A model generated the notes under the pieces. The model saw only the letters and a list, made by a program, of their open reading frames with translations. It made no database searches and was not told the DNA's origin. A DNA stretch of 64,000 nucleotides from Pseudomonas synxantha (GTDB lineage Bacteria; Pseudomonadota; Gammaproteobacteria; Pseudomonadales; Pseudomonadaceae). Location: assembly GCF_900105675.1 (NCBI RefSeq), contig NZ_LT629786.1, positions 806,001 to 870,000 on the forward strand, in the 5' to 3' direction. This document shows positions 56,081 to 64,000 of this stretch, in pieces. The position numbers and the translations under genes were made by a program. Position 1 is the first letter of the stretch; each line of letters begins with the position of its first letter.

Positions 56081-56518
56081 ATGAAGTATTCGATGGCGGG
56101 ACTGTTGCTGGCGCTGCCATTGAGCGCCCTGGCGGCGGAGCCGGTTGCCCAGGCGGCTGCGGCGCCGGTGGTCGGCAGTGGTGTCGGCGGGCAATTGACC
56201 CAGCTGGTGCTGGGCCTGTTGCTGGTGGTCGGCTTGATATTCGTGCTGGCCTGGCTGATGCGCCGCGTACAGGGCATCGGCCCGGGCAATGCCCAGGTCA
56301 TCGAGCTGGTTGGCTCGCGCGCTCTCGGCCCACGGGATCGCCTGGTGCTGGTGCAGGTTGGCGAGGAGCAGATCCTGCTCGGTATCACTCCCGGCCGTAT
56401 TACCCCGCTGCATGTACTCAAGACACCGGTGAACGTGGATCAGTCCCAGCCGGCCACGCCAGAATTCGCCCAGCGCCTGATGGAGTTGCTGGGCAAGGAT
56501 CAGAAGGATAAGAAGTAA
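56081..56518 (+). CDS. fliO: Flagellar biosynthesis protein FliO
   Basis: The 145-residue protein has a hydrophobic N-terminus (possible signal or first helix, [11 protein letters not shown]) and one strong membrane helix near residues 40-65 ([20 protein letters not shown]). A cytoplasmic FliO domain follows ([40 protein letters not shown]). It helps FliP assemble. Its stop overlaps the fliP start (TAATG). Confidence 0.95.
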   Translation: MKYSMAGLLLALPLSALAAEPVAQAAAAPVVGSGVGGQLTQLVLGLLLVVGLIFVLAWLMRRVQGIGPGNAQVIELVGSRALGPRDRLVLVQVGEEQILLGITPGRITPLHVLKTPVNVDQSQPATPEFAQRLMELLGKDQKDKK

Positions 56519-57261
56519 TGCGCGTTTTCTTGACGCTCATGCTGTTGCTGGCCGCGCCGATGGCCCTGGGGGCCGACCCGTTGTCGATCCCGGCGATCAC
56601 CCTGGGTACCAGCGCGGCCGGTGCCCAGGAGTATTCGGTCAGCCTGCAGATCCTGCTGATCATGACCGCGCTGAGCTTTATCCCGGCGTTTGTCATGCTG
56701 ATGACCAGCTTCACGCGGATCATCATCGTCTTCTCGATCCTGCGCCAGGCCCTGGGCCTGCAGCAGACGCCGTCGAACCAGATCCTCACCGGTATGGCCT
56801 TGTTCCTGACGCTGTTCATCATGGCGCCGGTGTTCGACAAGGTGAACCAGCAAGCCCTGCAACCTTACCTCGCGGAAAAGCTCAACGCCCAGGACGCCAT
56901 CGACAAGGCCCAGGGCCCGATCAAGGACTTCATGCTGTCGCAAACCCGCTCCAGCGACCTTGAGCTGTTCATGCGCCTGTCCAAGCGCACCGACATCGCC
57001 ACCCCGGACCAGGCGCCGCTGACCATCCTGGTGCCGGCGTTCGTCACGTCTGAATTGAAGACTGCGTTCCAGATAGGTTTCATGATCTTTATCCCGTTCC
57101 TGATCATCGACCTGGTGGTGGCGAGCGTGCTGATGGCCATGGGGATGATGATGCTGTCGCCGTTGATCATCTCGCTGCCGTTCAAGATCATGCTGTTTGT
57201 GCTGGTGGACGGCTGGGCGCTGATTATCGGCACCCTGGCCGGCAGTTTCGGAGGCGTGTGA
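56518..57261 (+). CDS. fliP: Flagellar export gate protein FliP
   Basis: This 247-residue protein has a signal peptide (about residues 1-20) and four membrane helices. Family motifs include [20 protein letters not shown] and [20 protein letters not shown]. Five copies with FliQ and FliR form the core export gate. Its start is coupled to the fliO stop. Confidence 0.97.
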   Translation: MRVFLTLMLLLAAPMALGADPLSIPAITLGTSAAGAQEYSVSLQILLIMTALSFIPAFVMLMTSFTRIIIVFSILRQALGLQQTPSNQILTGMALFLTLFIMAPVFDKVNQQALQPYLAEKLNAQDAIDKAQGPIKDFMLSQTRSSDLELFMRLSKRTDIATPDQAPLTILVPAFVTSELKTAFQIGFMIFIPFLIIDLVVASVLMAMGMMMLSPLIISLPFKIMLFVLVDGWALIIGTLAGSFGGV

Positions 57262-57279
57262 TTTGTTAGGTGAAGCAGC

Positions 57280-57549
57280 ATGACCCCAGAAGTCGCCGTC
57301 GACCTGTTCCGTGAAGCGCTATGGCTGACCACCATGATGGTCGCCGTGCTGGTGGTGCCGAGCCTGTTGGTAGGCCTGTTGGTGGCGATGTTCCAGGCAG
57401 CCACCCAGATCAACGAACAGACCCTGAGCTTCCTGCCGCGCCTGCTGGTGATGCTGGTCACCCTGATCGTCGCCGGCCCGTGGCTGGTGCAAACCTTTAT
57501 GGAATACATCCTGCAGCTGTACGGCAGTATTCCGCAGTTGATCGGCTGA
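57280..57549 (+). CDS. fliQ: Flagellar export gate protein FliQ
   Basis: The 89-residue protein has two membrane helices with the family motif VGLLVAMFQAATQINEQTLS and the end LLVMLVTLIVAGPWLVQTFM. It wraps FliP-FliR in the export gate. The 18-bp gap after fliP carries TTAGGTGAAG as a ribosome site. Confidence 0.96.
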   Translation: MTPEVAVDLFREALWLTTMMVAVLVVPSLLVGLLVAMFQAATQINEQTLSFLPRLLVMLVTLIVAGPWLVQTFMEYILQLYGSIPQLIG

Positions 57550-57553
57550 CCTG

Positions 57554-58339
57554 ATGCAGTCGTTGCTGGCCCTCACCGACACCCAGATCAGCACCTGGGT
57601 GGCCTCGTTCATCCTGCCGCTGTTTCGCGTGGCGGCGGTGCTGATGAGCATGCCGGTGTTCGGTACTACCCTGGTGCCGCAGCGTGTGCGGCTGTATTTC
57701 GCCGTGGCGATCACAGTGGTGATCGTTCCTGGCCTGCCGCCGATGCCGCCGGTCAACGCCCTGGACCTCAGTGCCTTGATGCTGATTGCCGAACAGATCC
57801 TGATCGGCGCGCTGCTGGGGTTCTCCCTGCAACTGTTCTTCCAGGCGTTCGTGATCGCCGGGCAGATCATCTCGATCCAGATGGGCATGGGCTTCGCCTC
57901 GATGGTCGACCCCACCAACGGTGTGTCGGTGGCGGTGATCGGGCAATTCCTGACCATGCTGGTGACCTTGCTGTTCCTGGCCATGAACGGCCATCTGGTG
58001 GCATTCGAAGTGCTCACCGAGAGCTTCACCACCTTGCCGGTGGGCTCGGGGCTGGTAGTCAATCATTTCTGGGAGTTGGTGGGACGCCTCAGCTGGGTGC
58101 TGGGCGCCTCGCTGCTGCTGGTGCTGCCGGCGATCACCGCACTGTTGGTGGTCAACATTGCGTTCGGCGTGATGACCCGTGCGGCGCCGCAACTGAACAT
58201 CTTCTCGATCGGTTTCCCCTTGACCCTGGTGTTGGGCATGGGGATTTTCTGGGTCGGCCTGGCTGACATTCTCAATCAGTATCAACCGCTGGCCACCGAC
58301 GCCTTGCAGTTCTTACGTGATCTGGCACGGGCGCGCTGA
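57554..58339 (+). CDS. fliR: Flagellar export gate protein FliR
   Basis: The 261-residue protein has about six membrane helices, with FRVAAVLMSMPVFGTTLVPQ near the N-terminus and IISIQMGMGFASMVDPTNGV in the middle, both FliR signatures. It completes the FliPQR gate and contacts FlhB, encoded four bases downstream. Confidence 0.97.
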   Translation: MQSLLALTDTQISTWVASFILPLFRVAAVLMSMPVFGTTLVPQRVRLYFAVAITVVIVPGLPPMPPVNALDLSALMLIAEQILIGALLGFSLQLFFQAFVIAGQIISIQMGMGFASMVDPTNGVSVAVIGQFLTMLVTLLFLAMNGHLVAFEVLTESFTTLPVGSGLVVNHFWELVGRLSWVLGASLLLVLPAITALLVVNIAFGVMTRAAPQLNIFSIGFPLTLVLGMGIFWVGLADILNQYQPLATDALQFLRDLARAR

Positions 58340-58342
58340 GCC

Positions 58343-59479
58343 ATGGCCGAGAGCGAGAGTGGTCAGGACAAGACAGAAGACCCCACGGAGAAACGTAAAA
58401 AGGACTCCAGGGAAAAGGGCGAGATTGCACGCTCCAAAGAGCTGAATACCTTCGCCACCATGATGGCCGGCGCCGGTGCTTTGCTGATCTACGGCGGTGG
58501 CCTGGCGCTGGACCTGATGGAGCTGATGAAGCACAACTTCAGCCTGCCCCGCGAGGTGCTGCTCAGCCCCGGCGCCATGGGCCAATACCTGCTGCATTCG
58601 GGCCAGATCGCGATCCTGGCGGTGCAACCGATCCTGATCACCCTGTTGCTCGCCGCGCTGATCGGCCCGGTGGCACTCGGCGGCTGGTTGTTCGCCGCTG
58701 GCAGCATGGCGCCCAAATTCAGCCGCATGAACCCCGGCGCCGGGCTCAAGCGCATGTTTTCCGCCAAGGCCCTGGTGGAGCTGCTCAAGGCCCTGGCCAA
58801 GTTCATCCTGATTCTGTTCGTGGCCCTGGCCGTACTGTCGTCCGACATCGATGACTTGCAGCGCATCGCCCATGAGCCGCTCGAATCCGCGATCATCCAT
58901 AGCGTGCAAGTGGTGGGCTGGAGTTCCCTGTGGATGGCCCTGGGGCTGATCCTCATTGCCGCGGTGGATGCGCCGATCCAGCTGTGGGAAAGCCACAAGA
59001 AACTGCTGATGACCAAGCAGGAAGTGCGCGACGAACACAAGGACCAGGAAGGCCGCCCCGAGGTCAAGCAACGCATCCGCCAACTGCAGCGCGAGATGTC
59101 CCAGCGCAAGATGATGGCCTCGGTGCCCGACGCCGACGTGATCATCACCAACCCGACCCACTACGCCGTGGCCCTCAAGTACGACCCCGAGAAGGGTGGT
59201 GCGCCAATGTTGCTGGCCAAGGGCAGCGACTTTACCGCGCTGAAAATCCGCGAAATCGCCGTGGCCAACGACATCCTGCTGCTGGAATCCCCGGCGCTGG
59301 CGCGGTCGATCTTCTACTCCACCGACCTCGACCAGGAAATCCCGGCCGGGTTGTACCTGGCGGTGGCCCAGGTGCTGGCGTACGTCTACCAGATCCGCCA
59401 ATACCGCGCCGGCAAGGGCAAGCGCCCGGACCCGCTCAAAGACCTGCCGATCCCGCCGGATTTACGTCGCGACACTTGA
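58343..59479 (+). CDS. flhB: Flagellar export switch protein FlhB
   Basis: The 378-residue protein has a charged N-terminus (DKTEDPTEKRKKDSREKGEI), four membrane helices, and a cytoplasmic domain with the autocleavage motif NPTH (N270-P271). Cleavage there switches export from rod/hook to filament substrates together with FliK. It is the last gene of the fliL run. In many pseudomonads flhA follows directly; here about 1.7 kb of other sequence lies between. Confidence 0.97.
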   Translation: MAESESGQDKTEDPTEKRKKDSREKGEIARSKELNTFATMMAGAGALLIYGGGLALDLMELMKHNFSLPREVLLSPGAMGQYLLHSGQIAILAVQPILITLLLAALIGPVALGGWLFAAGSMAPKFSRMNPGAGLKRMFSAKALVELLKALAKFILILFVALAVLSSDIDDLQRIAHEPLESAIIHSVQVVGWSSLWMALGLILIAAVDAPIQLWESHKKLLMTKQEVRDEHKDQEGRPEVKQRIRQLQREMSQRKMMASVPDADVIITNPTHYAVALKYDPEKGGAPMLLAKGSDFTALKIREIAVANDILLLESPALARSIFYSTDLDQEIPAGLYLAVAQVLAYVYQIRQYRAGKGKRPDPLKDLPIPPDLRRDT

Positions 59480-59489
59480 TGCCTCTCTG

Positions 59490-59540
59490 ACCTGTCAACT
59501 TTGACAGTAGCCATGACGCCGCCTTCACTGTTTGATACAG
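59490..59540 (+). promoter_or_regulatory. Duplicated promoter block, copy 1 (upstream of truncated cold-shock gene)
   Basis: ACCTGTCAACTTTGACAGTA plus GCCA is followed, 15 bases later, by TGTTTGATACAG. The same order and spacing occur at 59793-59843. CTGTCAA-CT-TTGACAG is a perfect inverted repeat and contains a -35-like TTGACA. The block lies 40 bp before the small cold-shock gene. Confidence 0.65.
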
Positions 59541-59579
59541 CGATGAGGCGCGCAGCCATGCGCGCCTCGGGAGGCGCAG

Positions 59580-59756
59580 ATGGATAAGGGCACGGTCAGG
59601 TGGTTCGACGCGGTCAAGGGCATTGGCTTTATTGCCCGAGACCGTGATGGCAATGAGGTTGCTGTTGAGCCCAAAGGCGCTAAGAACGCTGAAGTTCCGC
59701 CCGCCGCGCCCAAGCGACGAAAACCCCGCAAGCGGAAAAAACCACTGGATACATGA
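59580..59756 (+). CDS. Truncated cold-shock-domain protein with basic tail
   Basis: The 58-residue product starts MDKGTVRWFDAVKGIGFIAR, the first two strands of a cold-shock domain with an RNP1-like KGIGFI (usually KGFGFI). The second half of the domain (RNP2 FVHFS and the last strands) is absent. Instead it ends in a Lys/Arg-rich tail (APKRRKPRKRKKPLDT). It could bind RNA through charge, or be a decayed csp. GGGAGG lies well placed before the ATG, and it has the same promoter block as the next gene, which argues for expression. Confidence 0.6.
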   Translation: MDKGTVRWFDAVKGIGFIARDRDGNEVAVEPKGAKNAEVPPAAPKRRKPRKRKKPLDT

Positions 59757-59792
59757 TTCGACGGTTCTAGCACCCATCGGCTGCTTGCGTCT

Positions 59793-59843
59793 ACCTGTCA
59801 ACTTTGACAGTAGCCAAAGGGCGCGTGCCGTTGTTTAGTACAG
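59793..59843 (+). promoter_or_regulatory. Duplicated promoter block, copy 2 (upstream of tandem cold-shock gene)
   Basis: The same 24 bases as copy 1 (ACCTGTCAACTTTGACAGTA plus GCCA) are followed, again after 15 unmatched bases, by TGTTTAGTACAG. The duplicated order suggests one regulator or promoter type for both cold-shock genes. Confidence 0.65.
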
Positions 59844-59891
59844 ATCAGGCACTTCGCGCATGTAGTAAACCGGATGCAGGGGAGAGCGGTA

Positions 59892-60329
59892 TTGAAGCTG
59901 GCTACAGGTACTGTCAAATCCTATGAGTTGGCCCGGGGAGAGTGGTTGATTGCGTTGGATGATGAGGAAGAATGCGTATTCGTCGATTGGAGCGATTGGC
60001 ATTGGGCTGCGCTATCGATTGGTGAGCAGATAATGTTTCAGATGATCAATAAACCTAAGGGCGTTTATGCGCTTCCTGTCGGCGCAAGCGTGCAGGGCGG
60101 GTCTATAGGTGTAAGGAGAAGGGCAATGGCAACGGGTACTGTGAAGTGGTTTAACGTGGAGAAGGGCTTTGGTTTTATTACCCTGGATGATGGAGGGGCG
60201 GATGTTTTTGCCCATTACTCGGCAATTCAGTCGAATGGATACAAAAGTCTGGAAGAAAACCAAAGAGTTGAGTTTGATATAGCACAAGGACCAAAAGGTC
60301 TGCAGGCCGAGAATATACGGCCTCTTTGA
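59892..60329 (+). CDS. Tandem cold-shock-domain ORF (divergent domain plus canonical domain)
   Basis: One frame without a stop encodes about 145 residues. The first half ([20 protein letters not shown], then [20 protein letters not shown], ending GVYALPV) follows the strand pattern of a cold-shock domain but has lost the aromatic RNP residues. The second half is a canonical CspA-like domain. TTG 59892 has GGAG upstream; ATG 59874 is an alternative. Because the second half also has its own AAGGAG and ATG (60126), two products, or a two-domain protein, are possible. Not a known arrangement to me. Confidence 0.5.
   Translation: MKLATGTVKSYELARGEWLIALDDEEECVFVDWSDWHWAALSIGEQIMFQMINKPKGVYALPVGASVQGGSIGVRRRAMATGTVKWFNVEKGFGFITLDDGGADVFAHYSAIQSNGYKSLEENQRVEFDIAQGPKGLQAENIRPL
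60126..60329 (+). CDS. Cold-shock protein (CspA family)
   Basis: The 67-residue protein starts [20 protein letters not shown] with RNP1 KGFGFI and has an RNP2-like VFAHYS (usually VFVHFS), ending [13 protein letters not shown]. This is a full-length CspA fold that binds single-stranded RNA or DNA. AAGGAG lies 6-11 bases before ATG 60126, so it can be made separately although the upstream divergent domain is in the same frame. It is unusual for a csp to lie between flhB and flhA. Confidence 0.75.
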   Translation: MATGTVKWFNVEKGFGFITLDDGGADVFAHYSAIQSNGYKSLEENQRVEFDIAQGPKGLQAENIRPL

Positions 60330-60335
60330 AGGCTC

Positions 60336-60368
60336 AAATGTGGGAGGGGGTAAGCCCCCTCCCACATG
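60336..60368. repeat. Compact REP hairpin without spacer
   Basis: AAATGTGGGAGGGGGTAAGC runs directly into CCCCTCCCACATGTG, so both outer REP arms are present but the usual 50-60-bp spacer and inner arms are lost. It forms a tight stem between the csp gene and the convergent DUF6124-like gene and may act as a terminator. Confidence 0.75.
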
Positions 60369-60377
60369 TGGAACGTG

Positions 60378-60632
60378 TTATCCGCTGCTGGCCGCGCTCG
60401 TCAGTGCTGCGCCAGCGTGCACACGATCAGCCAGTAATTGCGCCAGTTCGATCAACTGCGCAACGCCGAGCAACTCCTCTCGTTTAGGGCCTTCCAGGTC
60501 AAATGCCAGGTCGCAGCTCAGGGCATTGGCCGAAGCGAGTGTTTCACTGAGGTTGACCAGCAGGTCTTCGGTGCTGATGCCGTCGGCTACGGTAAACAGC
60601 CGGATGGGGGGATTTGGGGTGGGTTTGATCAT
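60378..60632 (-). CDS. DUF6124 (DUF3077)-like small protein
   Basis: The 84-residue protein starts MIKPTPNPPIRLFTVADGIS and has the family core TEDLLVNLSETLASANALSC, then EGPKREELLGVAQLIELAQL. Pseudomonas genomes carry several short proteins of this type; their function is unknown. This copy is shorter than most, lacking the usual linker between the MIKPTPNPP start and the helical core. It is the only - strand gene inside the flagellar cluster. Confidence 0.75.
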   Translation of the reverse strand: MIKPTPNPPIRLFTVADGISTEDLLVNLSETLASANALSCDLAFDLEGPKREELLGVAQLIELAQLLADRVHAGAALTSAASSG

Positions 60633-60956
60633 TTTGACGTTCCTAGAAAAGTGGAGCCGCCACTGATCGCCGCGACGCGATGGAGGGTGGCAGCTGTACG
60701 CAGGTTCGCGGACCGGTCTAGGAACAACCCGGCATACCCGAAGGTATCCCGCGCACAGCCGCCATAGCGCCGCACAGTAGACGATAAAAAACCGCTTACT
60801 GAAAGGGAGATGGTGCTTTTGTTCCGTAGTAAACCGGGCCGCGACGCCCGACCGCTGCGTTTGCAGCGGTGTACGGAGACTAGAGAGCCGGTTTCCTAGG
60901 GGCAACCCCAAATCCTTGTCAGAAATTTCCTCGGTAGCCCCGGCTGTACACAGATC

Positions 60957-61050
60957 AAATGTGGGAGGGGGCTTGCTCCCGATAGCGGTGAATCAGCCAA
61001 ACATCAGTGCCTGATACACCGCTATCGGGAGCAAGCCCCCTCCCACATTT
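60957..61050. repeat. REPIN upstream of flhA
   Basis: Arms AAATGTGGGAGGGGGCTTGC and GCAAGCCCCCTCCCACATTT, CTCCCGA/TCGGGAG subtype, flank a spacer of about 50 bp. It lies upstream of the flhA promoter. Confidence 0.92.
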
Positions 61051-61112
61051 GGATTGATTTACACCCGGTGGCCCGGGGTGTTTGCGAGGTTCTCCGGGCC
61101 CAAAAGCAAAGT

Positions 61113-61129
61113 TGGAAGGCTTCTTGCAA
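61113..61129 (+). promoter_or_regulatory. Sigma-54 promoter of flhA
   Basis: TGGAAGGCTTCTTGCAA has GG and GC ten bases apart and a perfect TTGCA. The -24 element deviates (GGAAG for GGCAC). It lies about 62 bp upstream of the flhA GTG start. FleQ-dependent control is expected. Confidence 0.65.
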
Positions 61130-61189
61130 TACCGCCTTCAAGTCGCCCTTCAGCGTCAAAACTTTGCTTCAAGGACACGAGGAATACCG

Positions 61190-63322
61190 GTGGTAGATCG
61201 CTCTCAAATGCTCAACACGGCCCGTGGCACCCTGACTGATCTGTCGCGGGGCAATCTGGGTGTGCCGTTGTTGTTGCTGGTAATGCTGGCAATGATGATG
61301 TTGCCGATGCCACCGTTCCTGCTCGACGTGTTCTTCACTTTCAACATTGCCCTGTCTGTCGTGGTCCTGCTGGTCTGCGTGTACGCGCTGCGGCCGCTGG
61401 ATTTCGCGGTATTCCCCACCATCCTGCTGATTGCGACCCTGCTGCGCCTGGCGCTGAACGTGGCGTCGACGCGGGTGGTGATGCTCCACGGCCAGGACGG
61501 CCACGCCGCCGCCGGTAAGGTGATCCAGGCCTTCGGTGAGGTGGTGATCGGCGGTAACTACGTGGTCGGTATCGTGGTGTTCGCAATCCTGATGATCATC
61601 AACTTCGTGGTGGTGACCAAGGGCGCCGGGCGGATTTCCGAGGTAAGCGCGCGCTTTACCCTCGATGCGATGCCCGGCAAGCAGATGGCCATCGACGCCG
61701 ACCTCAATGCCGGCCTGATCGACCAGAACCAGGCCAAGACCCGCCGCCTGGAAGTGGCCCAGGAGGCCGAGTTCTACGGCTCCATGGACGGTGCCAGTAA
61801 GTTCGTGCGCGGTGACGCCATCGCCGGCCTGTTGATTCTGTTTATCAACCTGATCGGCGGCATGGCGGTCGGCATCTTCCAGCACGGCATGACCTTCGGC
61901 GATGCCGGCAAGGTCTACGCCTTGCTGACCATCGGTGACGGTTTAGTGGCGCAATTGCCATCACTGTTGTTATCCACAGCGGCGGCCATCATGGTGACCC
62001 GTGCTTCGGGCTCCGAAGACATGGGCAAGCAGATCAGCCGGCAGATGTTCGCGTCGCCCAAGGCCTTGGCCGTGGCGGCGGGCATCATGGCGATCATGGG
62101 CATCGTGCCGGGCATGCCCCACGTGTCGTTCCTGACCATGGCCGCCTTGGCCGGTGGCGGTGCCTACCTGTTCTGGAAAAAACAGAACCAGGTCAAGGTC
62201 CAGGCCCTGCAGGAGGTTGCACGCCAACAGGAACTGCTGCCATCCCCAGCCCGCGCCCAGGAAACCAAGGAGTTGGGTTGGGACGACGTGACCCCGATCG
62301 ACATGATCGGCCTGGAAGTCGGCTACCGCCTGATCCCGCTGGTGGATCGCAACCAAGGCGGGCAATTGCTGGCGCGGATCAAGGGCGTGCGCAAGAAGCT
62401 GTCCCAGGACCTGGGCTTTTTGATGCCCACCGTGCATATCCGCGACAACCTCGACCTGGCCCCCAGTGCCTACCGCCTGACCCTGATGGGTGTGATCCTC
62501 GCCGAAGCCGAGATCTACCCGGACCGCGAACTGGCGATCAACCCCGGCCAGGTGTTCGGTACCCTCAACGGCATCACCGCCAAAGATCCGGCTTTTGGCC
62601 TGGAAGCGGTGTGGATCGAAGTCAGCCAGCGCAGCCAGGCGCAGTCCCTGGGTTACACCGTGGTCGATGCCAGTACGGTGGTCGCCACCCACCTCAACCA
62701 GATTCTCTACAAACACTCCCACGAGCTGATCGGCCATGAGGAAGTCCAGCAATTGATGGGCCTGCTGGCCAAGTCGTCGCCGAAACTGGCCGAAGAGCTG
62801 GTGCCGGGCGTGCTGACGCTGTCGCAATTGCTCAAGGTGTTGCAGGCGCTGCTGGCCGAACAGGTGCCGGTGCGCGACATTCGCAGCATTGCCGAGGCCA
62901 TCGCCAACAATGCCGCCAAGAGTCAAGATACTGCCGCGCTGGTGGCGGCGGTGCGCGTCGGATTGTCCCGTGCAATCGTGCAAAGCATTGTAGGCATTGA
63001 GTCTGAGCTGCCTGTTATCACCTTGGAGCCAAGGTTGGAACAAATATTGCTCAATAGTATTCAGAAGGCCGGTCAGGGCCAGGAAGAAGGTGTTTTGCTG
63101 GAGCCAAGCATGGCTGAAAAGCTGCAGCGTTCGTTGATCGATGCCGCGCAGCGCCAGGAAATGCAGGGCAACCCGGTCATTCTTTTGGTGGCCGGTCCGG
63201 TTCGGGCGATGTTGTCGCGGTTTGGACGCTTGGCTGTACCGAATTTGCACGTGTTGGCTTACCAGGAAATTCCTGACAATAAGCAAGTGACTATCGTCGC
63301 GACAGTAGGGCCCAATGGCTGA
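61190..63322 (+). CDS. flhA: Flagellar export gate protein FlhA
   Basis: The 710-residue protein has an N-terminal half of about eight membrane helices (GNLGVPLLLLVMLAMMMLPM, PLDFAVFPTILLIATLLRLA) and a conserved cytoplasmic loop (GRISEVSARFTLDAMPGKQM). The C-terminal cytosolic ring domain docks export chaperones. GTG 61190 has GAGGA seven bases upstream and gives MVDRSQMLNTAR, matching the family start; the longer frame is not coding. It is followed by flhF after 11 bp. Confidence 0.97.
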   Translation: MVDRSQMLNTARGTLTDLSRGNLGVPLLLLVMLAMMMLPMPPFLLDVFFTFNIALSVVVLLVCVYALRPLDFAVFPTILLIATLLRLALNVASTRVVMLHGQDGHAAAGKVIQAFGEVVIGGNYVVGIVVFAILMIINFVVVTKGAGRISEVSARFTLDAMPGKQMAIDADLNAGLIDQNQAKTRRLEVAQEAEFYGSMDGASKFVRGDAIAGLLILFINLIGGMAVGIFQHGMTFGDAGKVYALLTIGDGLVAQLPSLLLSTAAAIMVTRASGSEDMGKQISRQMFASPKALAVAAGIMAIMGIVPGMPHVSFLTMAALAGGGAYLFWKKQNQVKVQALQEVARQQELLPSPARAQETKELGWDDVTPIDMIGLEVGYRLIPLVDRNQGGQLLARIKGVRKKLSQDLGFLMPTVHIRDNLDLAPSAYRLTLMGVILAEAEIYPDRELAINPGQVFGTLNGITAKDPAFGLEAVWIEVSQRSQAQSLGYTVVDASTVVATHLNQILYKHSHELIGHEEVQQLMGLLAKSSPKLAEELVPGVLTLSQLLKVLQALLAEQVPVRDIRSIAEAIANNAAKSQDTAALVAAVRVGLSRAIVQSIVGIESELPVITLEPRLEQILLNSIQKAGQGQEEGVLLEPSMAEKLQRSLIDAAQRQEMQGNPVILLVAGPVRAMLSRFGRLAVPNLHVLAYQEIPDNKQVTIVATVGPNG

Positions 63323-63333
63323 GGTAGTGGGTT

Positions 63334-64000
63334 ATGCAAGTTAAGCGTTTTTTCGCCGCCGATATGCGTCAGGCCATGAAACTGGTCCGTGATGAGCTGG
63401 GCGCCGACGCCGCGATTATCGGTAACCGTCGGATTGCCGGCGGTGTCGAGCTGACGGCTGCGCTGGATTACACGCCCCAGGCCCTGGCCCCGCGTGTGCC
63501 GAACATGGAACTCGAAGACGAGTTGCGCAAGACTGCCTCGCGCATTGTGTCGGCCCAGGCTGAACTGAGCATGCGTGGCGACAGCGACGCCAGCACCAAT
63601 CGCCAATTGTTCGCCGGCCTGCCGTTGACGGCTGCCGAGCCGCTGGTAGAACCGACGTTCGTCGAGCCACCGCGTCCAGCTGCGCCAGCCCCGGCCGCCG
63701 CTGTCGACCAACGTGTGTTCGACTCGATGCGCTTTGAACTCAACGGCCTGCGCGAATTGCTCGAAGTGCAGCTGGGCTCGCTGGCCTGGACGCAACTGCA
63801 AGGCAGCAAGCCGCAACAGGCCAACCTCTGGCGTCGCCTGCAACGCATCGGCCTGTCCGGCCCGTTGTCCCGCGATTTGCTGGCCTTGACCGCCGAAGTC
63901 GAAGAACCCCGCCAGGCCTGGCGCATGCTGCTGGCGCACTTGGCACGCATGATCGCTACGCCGGAAATCGAACCTCTGGAAGAGGGCGGTGTGATTGCCA
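63334..64000 (+). CDS. flhF: Flagellar SRP-like GTPase FlhF, N-terminal part (runs off window)
   Basis: The first 222 residues are visible. They start MQVKRFFAADMRQAMKLVRD and then ELGADAAIIGNRRIAGGVEL, the FlhF N-terminal signature, followed by an Ala/Pro-rich linker and the start of the N domain (ELNGLRELLEVQLGSLAWTQ). The GTPase domain lies beyond the window. FlhF sets the polar site and, with FleN, the number of flagella. FleN and FliA would be expected next. Confidence 0.96.
   Translation, partial: MQVKRFFAADMRQAMKLVRDELGADAAIIGNRRIAGGVELTAALDYTPQALAPRVPNMELEDELRKTASRIVSAQAELSMRGDSDASTNRQLFAGLPLTAAEPLVEPTFVEPPRPAAPAPAAAVDQRVFDSMRFELNGLRELLEVQLGSLAWTQLQGSKPQQANLWRRLQRIGLSGPLSRDLLALTAEVEEPRQAWRMLLAHLARMIATPEIEPLEEGGVIA

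Larger units (their letters stand above)
60633..61189. other. 557-bp region with leader hairpin, REPIN and flhA promoter
   Basis: This gap between the divergent DUF6124-like gene and flhA contains a perfect 8-bp hairpin ACCGCTGC-gttt-GCAGCGGT (60851-60870), a REPIN (60957-61050) and a sigma-54 site (61113-61129). I see no gene in it. Confidence 0.7.

Noticed and set aside
54055..56421. 788-codon - strand frame across fliL, fliM and fliN
   Set aside because: It spans three well-supported genes on the other strand and shows no domain of its own.

Overview
The window looks like a chromosome segment of a Pseudomonas from the P. fluorescens group. Three things point there: the gene set (the phhA-phhB-aromatic aminotransferase operon with a divergent PhhR, and FleQ-FleS-FleR flagellar control), GC-rich codon use throughout, and many copies of a REP doublet (REPIN) built on a GTGGGAGGGGGC core, as described for P. 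fluorescens SBW25. No rRNA, tRNA, CRISPR array, prophage or transposase gene was seen.

Positions 1-25000 hold ordinary chromosomal genes. In order they are: the end of an MFS transporter with a coupled 39-residue protein, an exported glutathione-peroxidase-like protein, an OmpP1/FadL channel, two small conserved proteins, two decayed gene ends, a Sel1-like protein, RmuC, a 1156-residue transporter-linked hybrid kinase of the CrbS/MxtR type, DUF454 and UPF0149 proteins, RecQ, a MarR regulator, a PlpD-like secreted patatin, a SelW-like protein, a glycine-rich membrane protein, an EamA exporter with an AraC regulator, an LpxH-like phosphatase, and the phenylalanine catabolic operon with PhhR.

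Positions 25196-64000 are a nearly uninterrupted flagellar cluster, all on the + strand. It runs flgFGHIJKL, a KAS III-like gene, fliC, flaG, fliD, fliS, a FliT/FleP-like chaperone, fleQ, fleS, fleR, fliEFGHIJ, a STAS / PP2C-response-regulator / Hpt cassette, fliK, fliLMNOPQR, flhB, a small cold-shock-domain insertion, a DUF6124-like gene on the - strand, flhA, and flhF cut by the window edge. flgBCDE are not in the window. Sigma-54-type sites (GG-N10-GC) lie before flgF, fleS, fliE, fliL and flhA, with a weaker one before fliD, and a FliA-type site lies before fliC. This matches the known Pseudomonas order of control: FleQ with RpoN, then FleSR, then FliA.

The least expected features are: a 159-bp near-perfect palindrome with inverted ends between fleQ and fleS that looks like a miniature transposable element; a KAS III-like gene next to flagellin without the glycosyltransferases that accompany it in P. 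syringae; a partner-switch and phosphorelay cassette inside the fli operon; two cold-shock-domain genes between flhB and flhA that share a duplicated promoter block, one with a truncated domain and one with two domains in a single frame; a REPIN split by a longer repeat; and a PhhR that lacks residues needed by sigma-54 activators.
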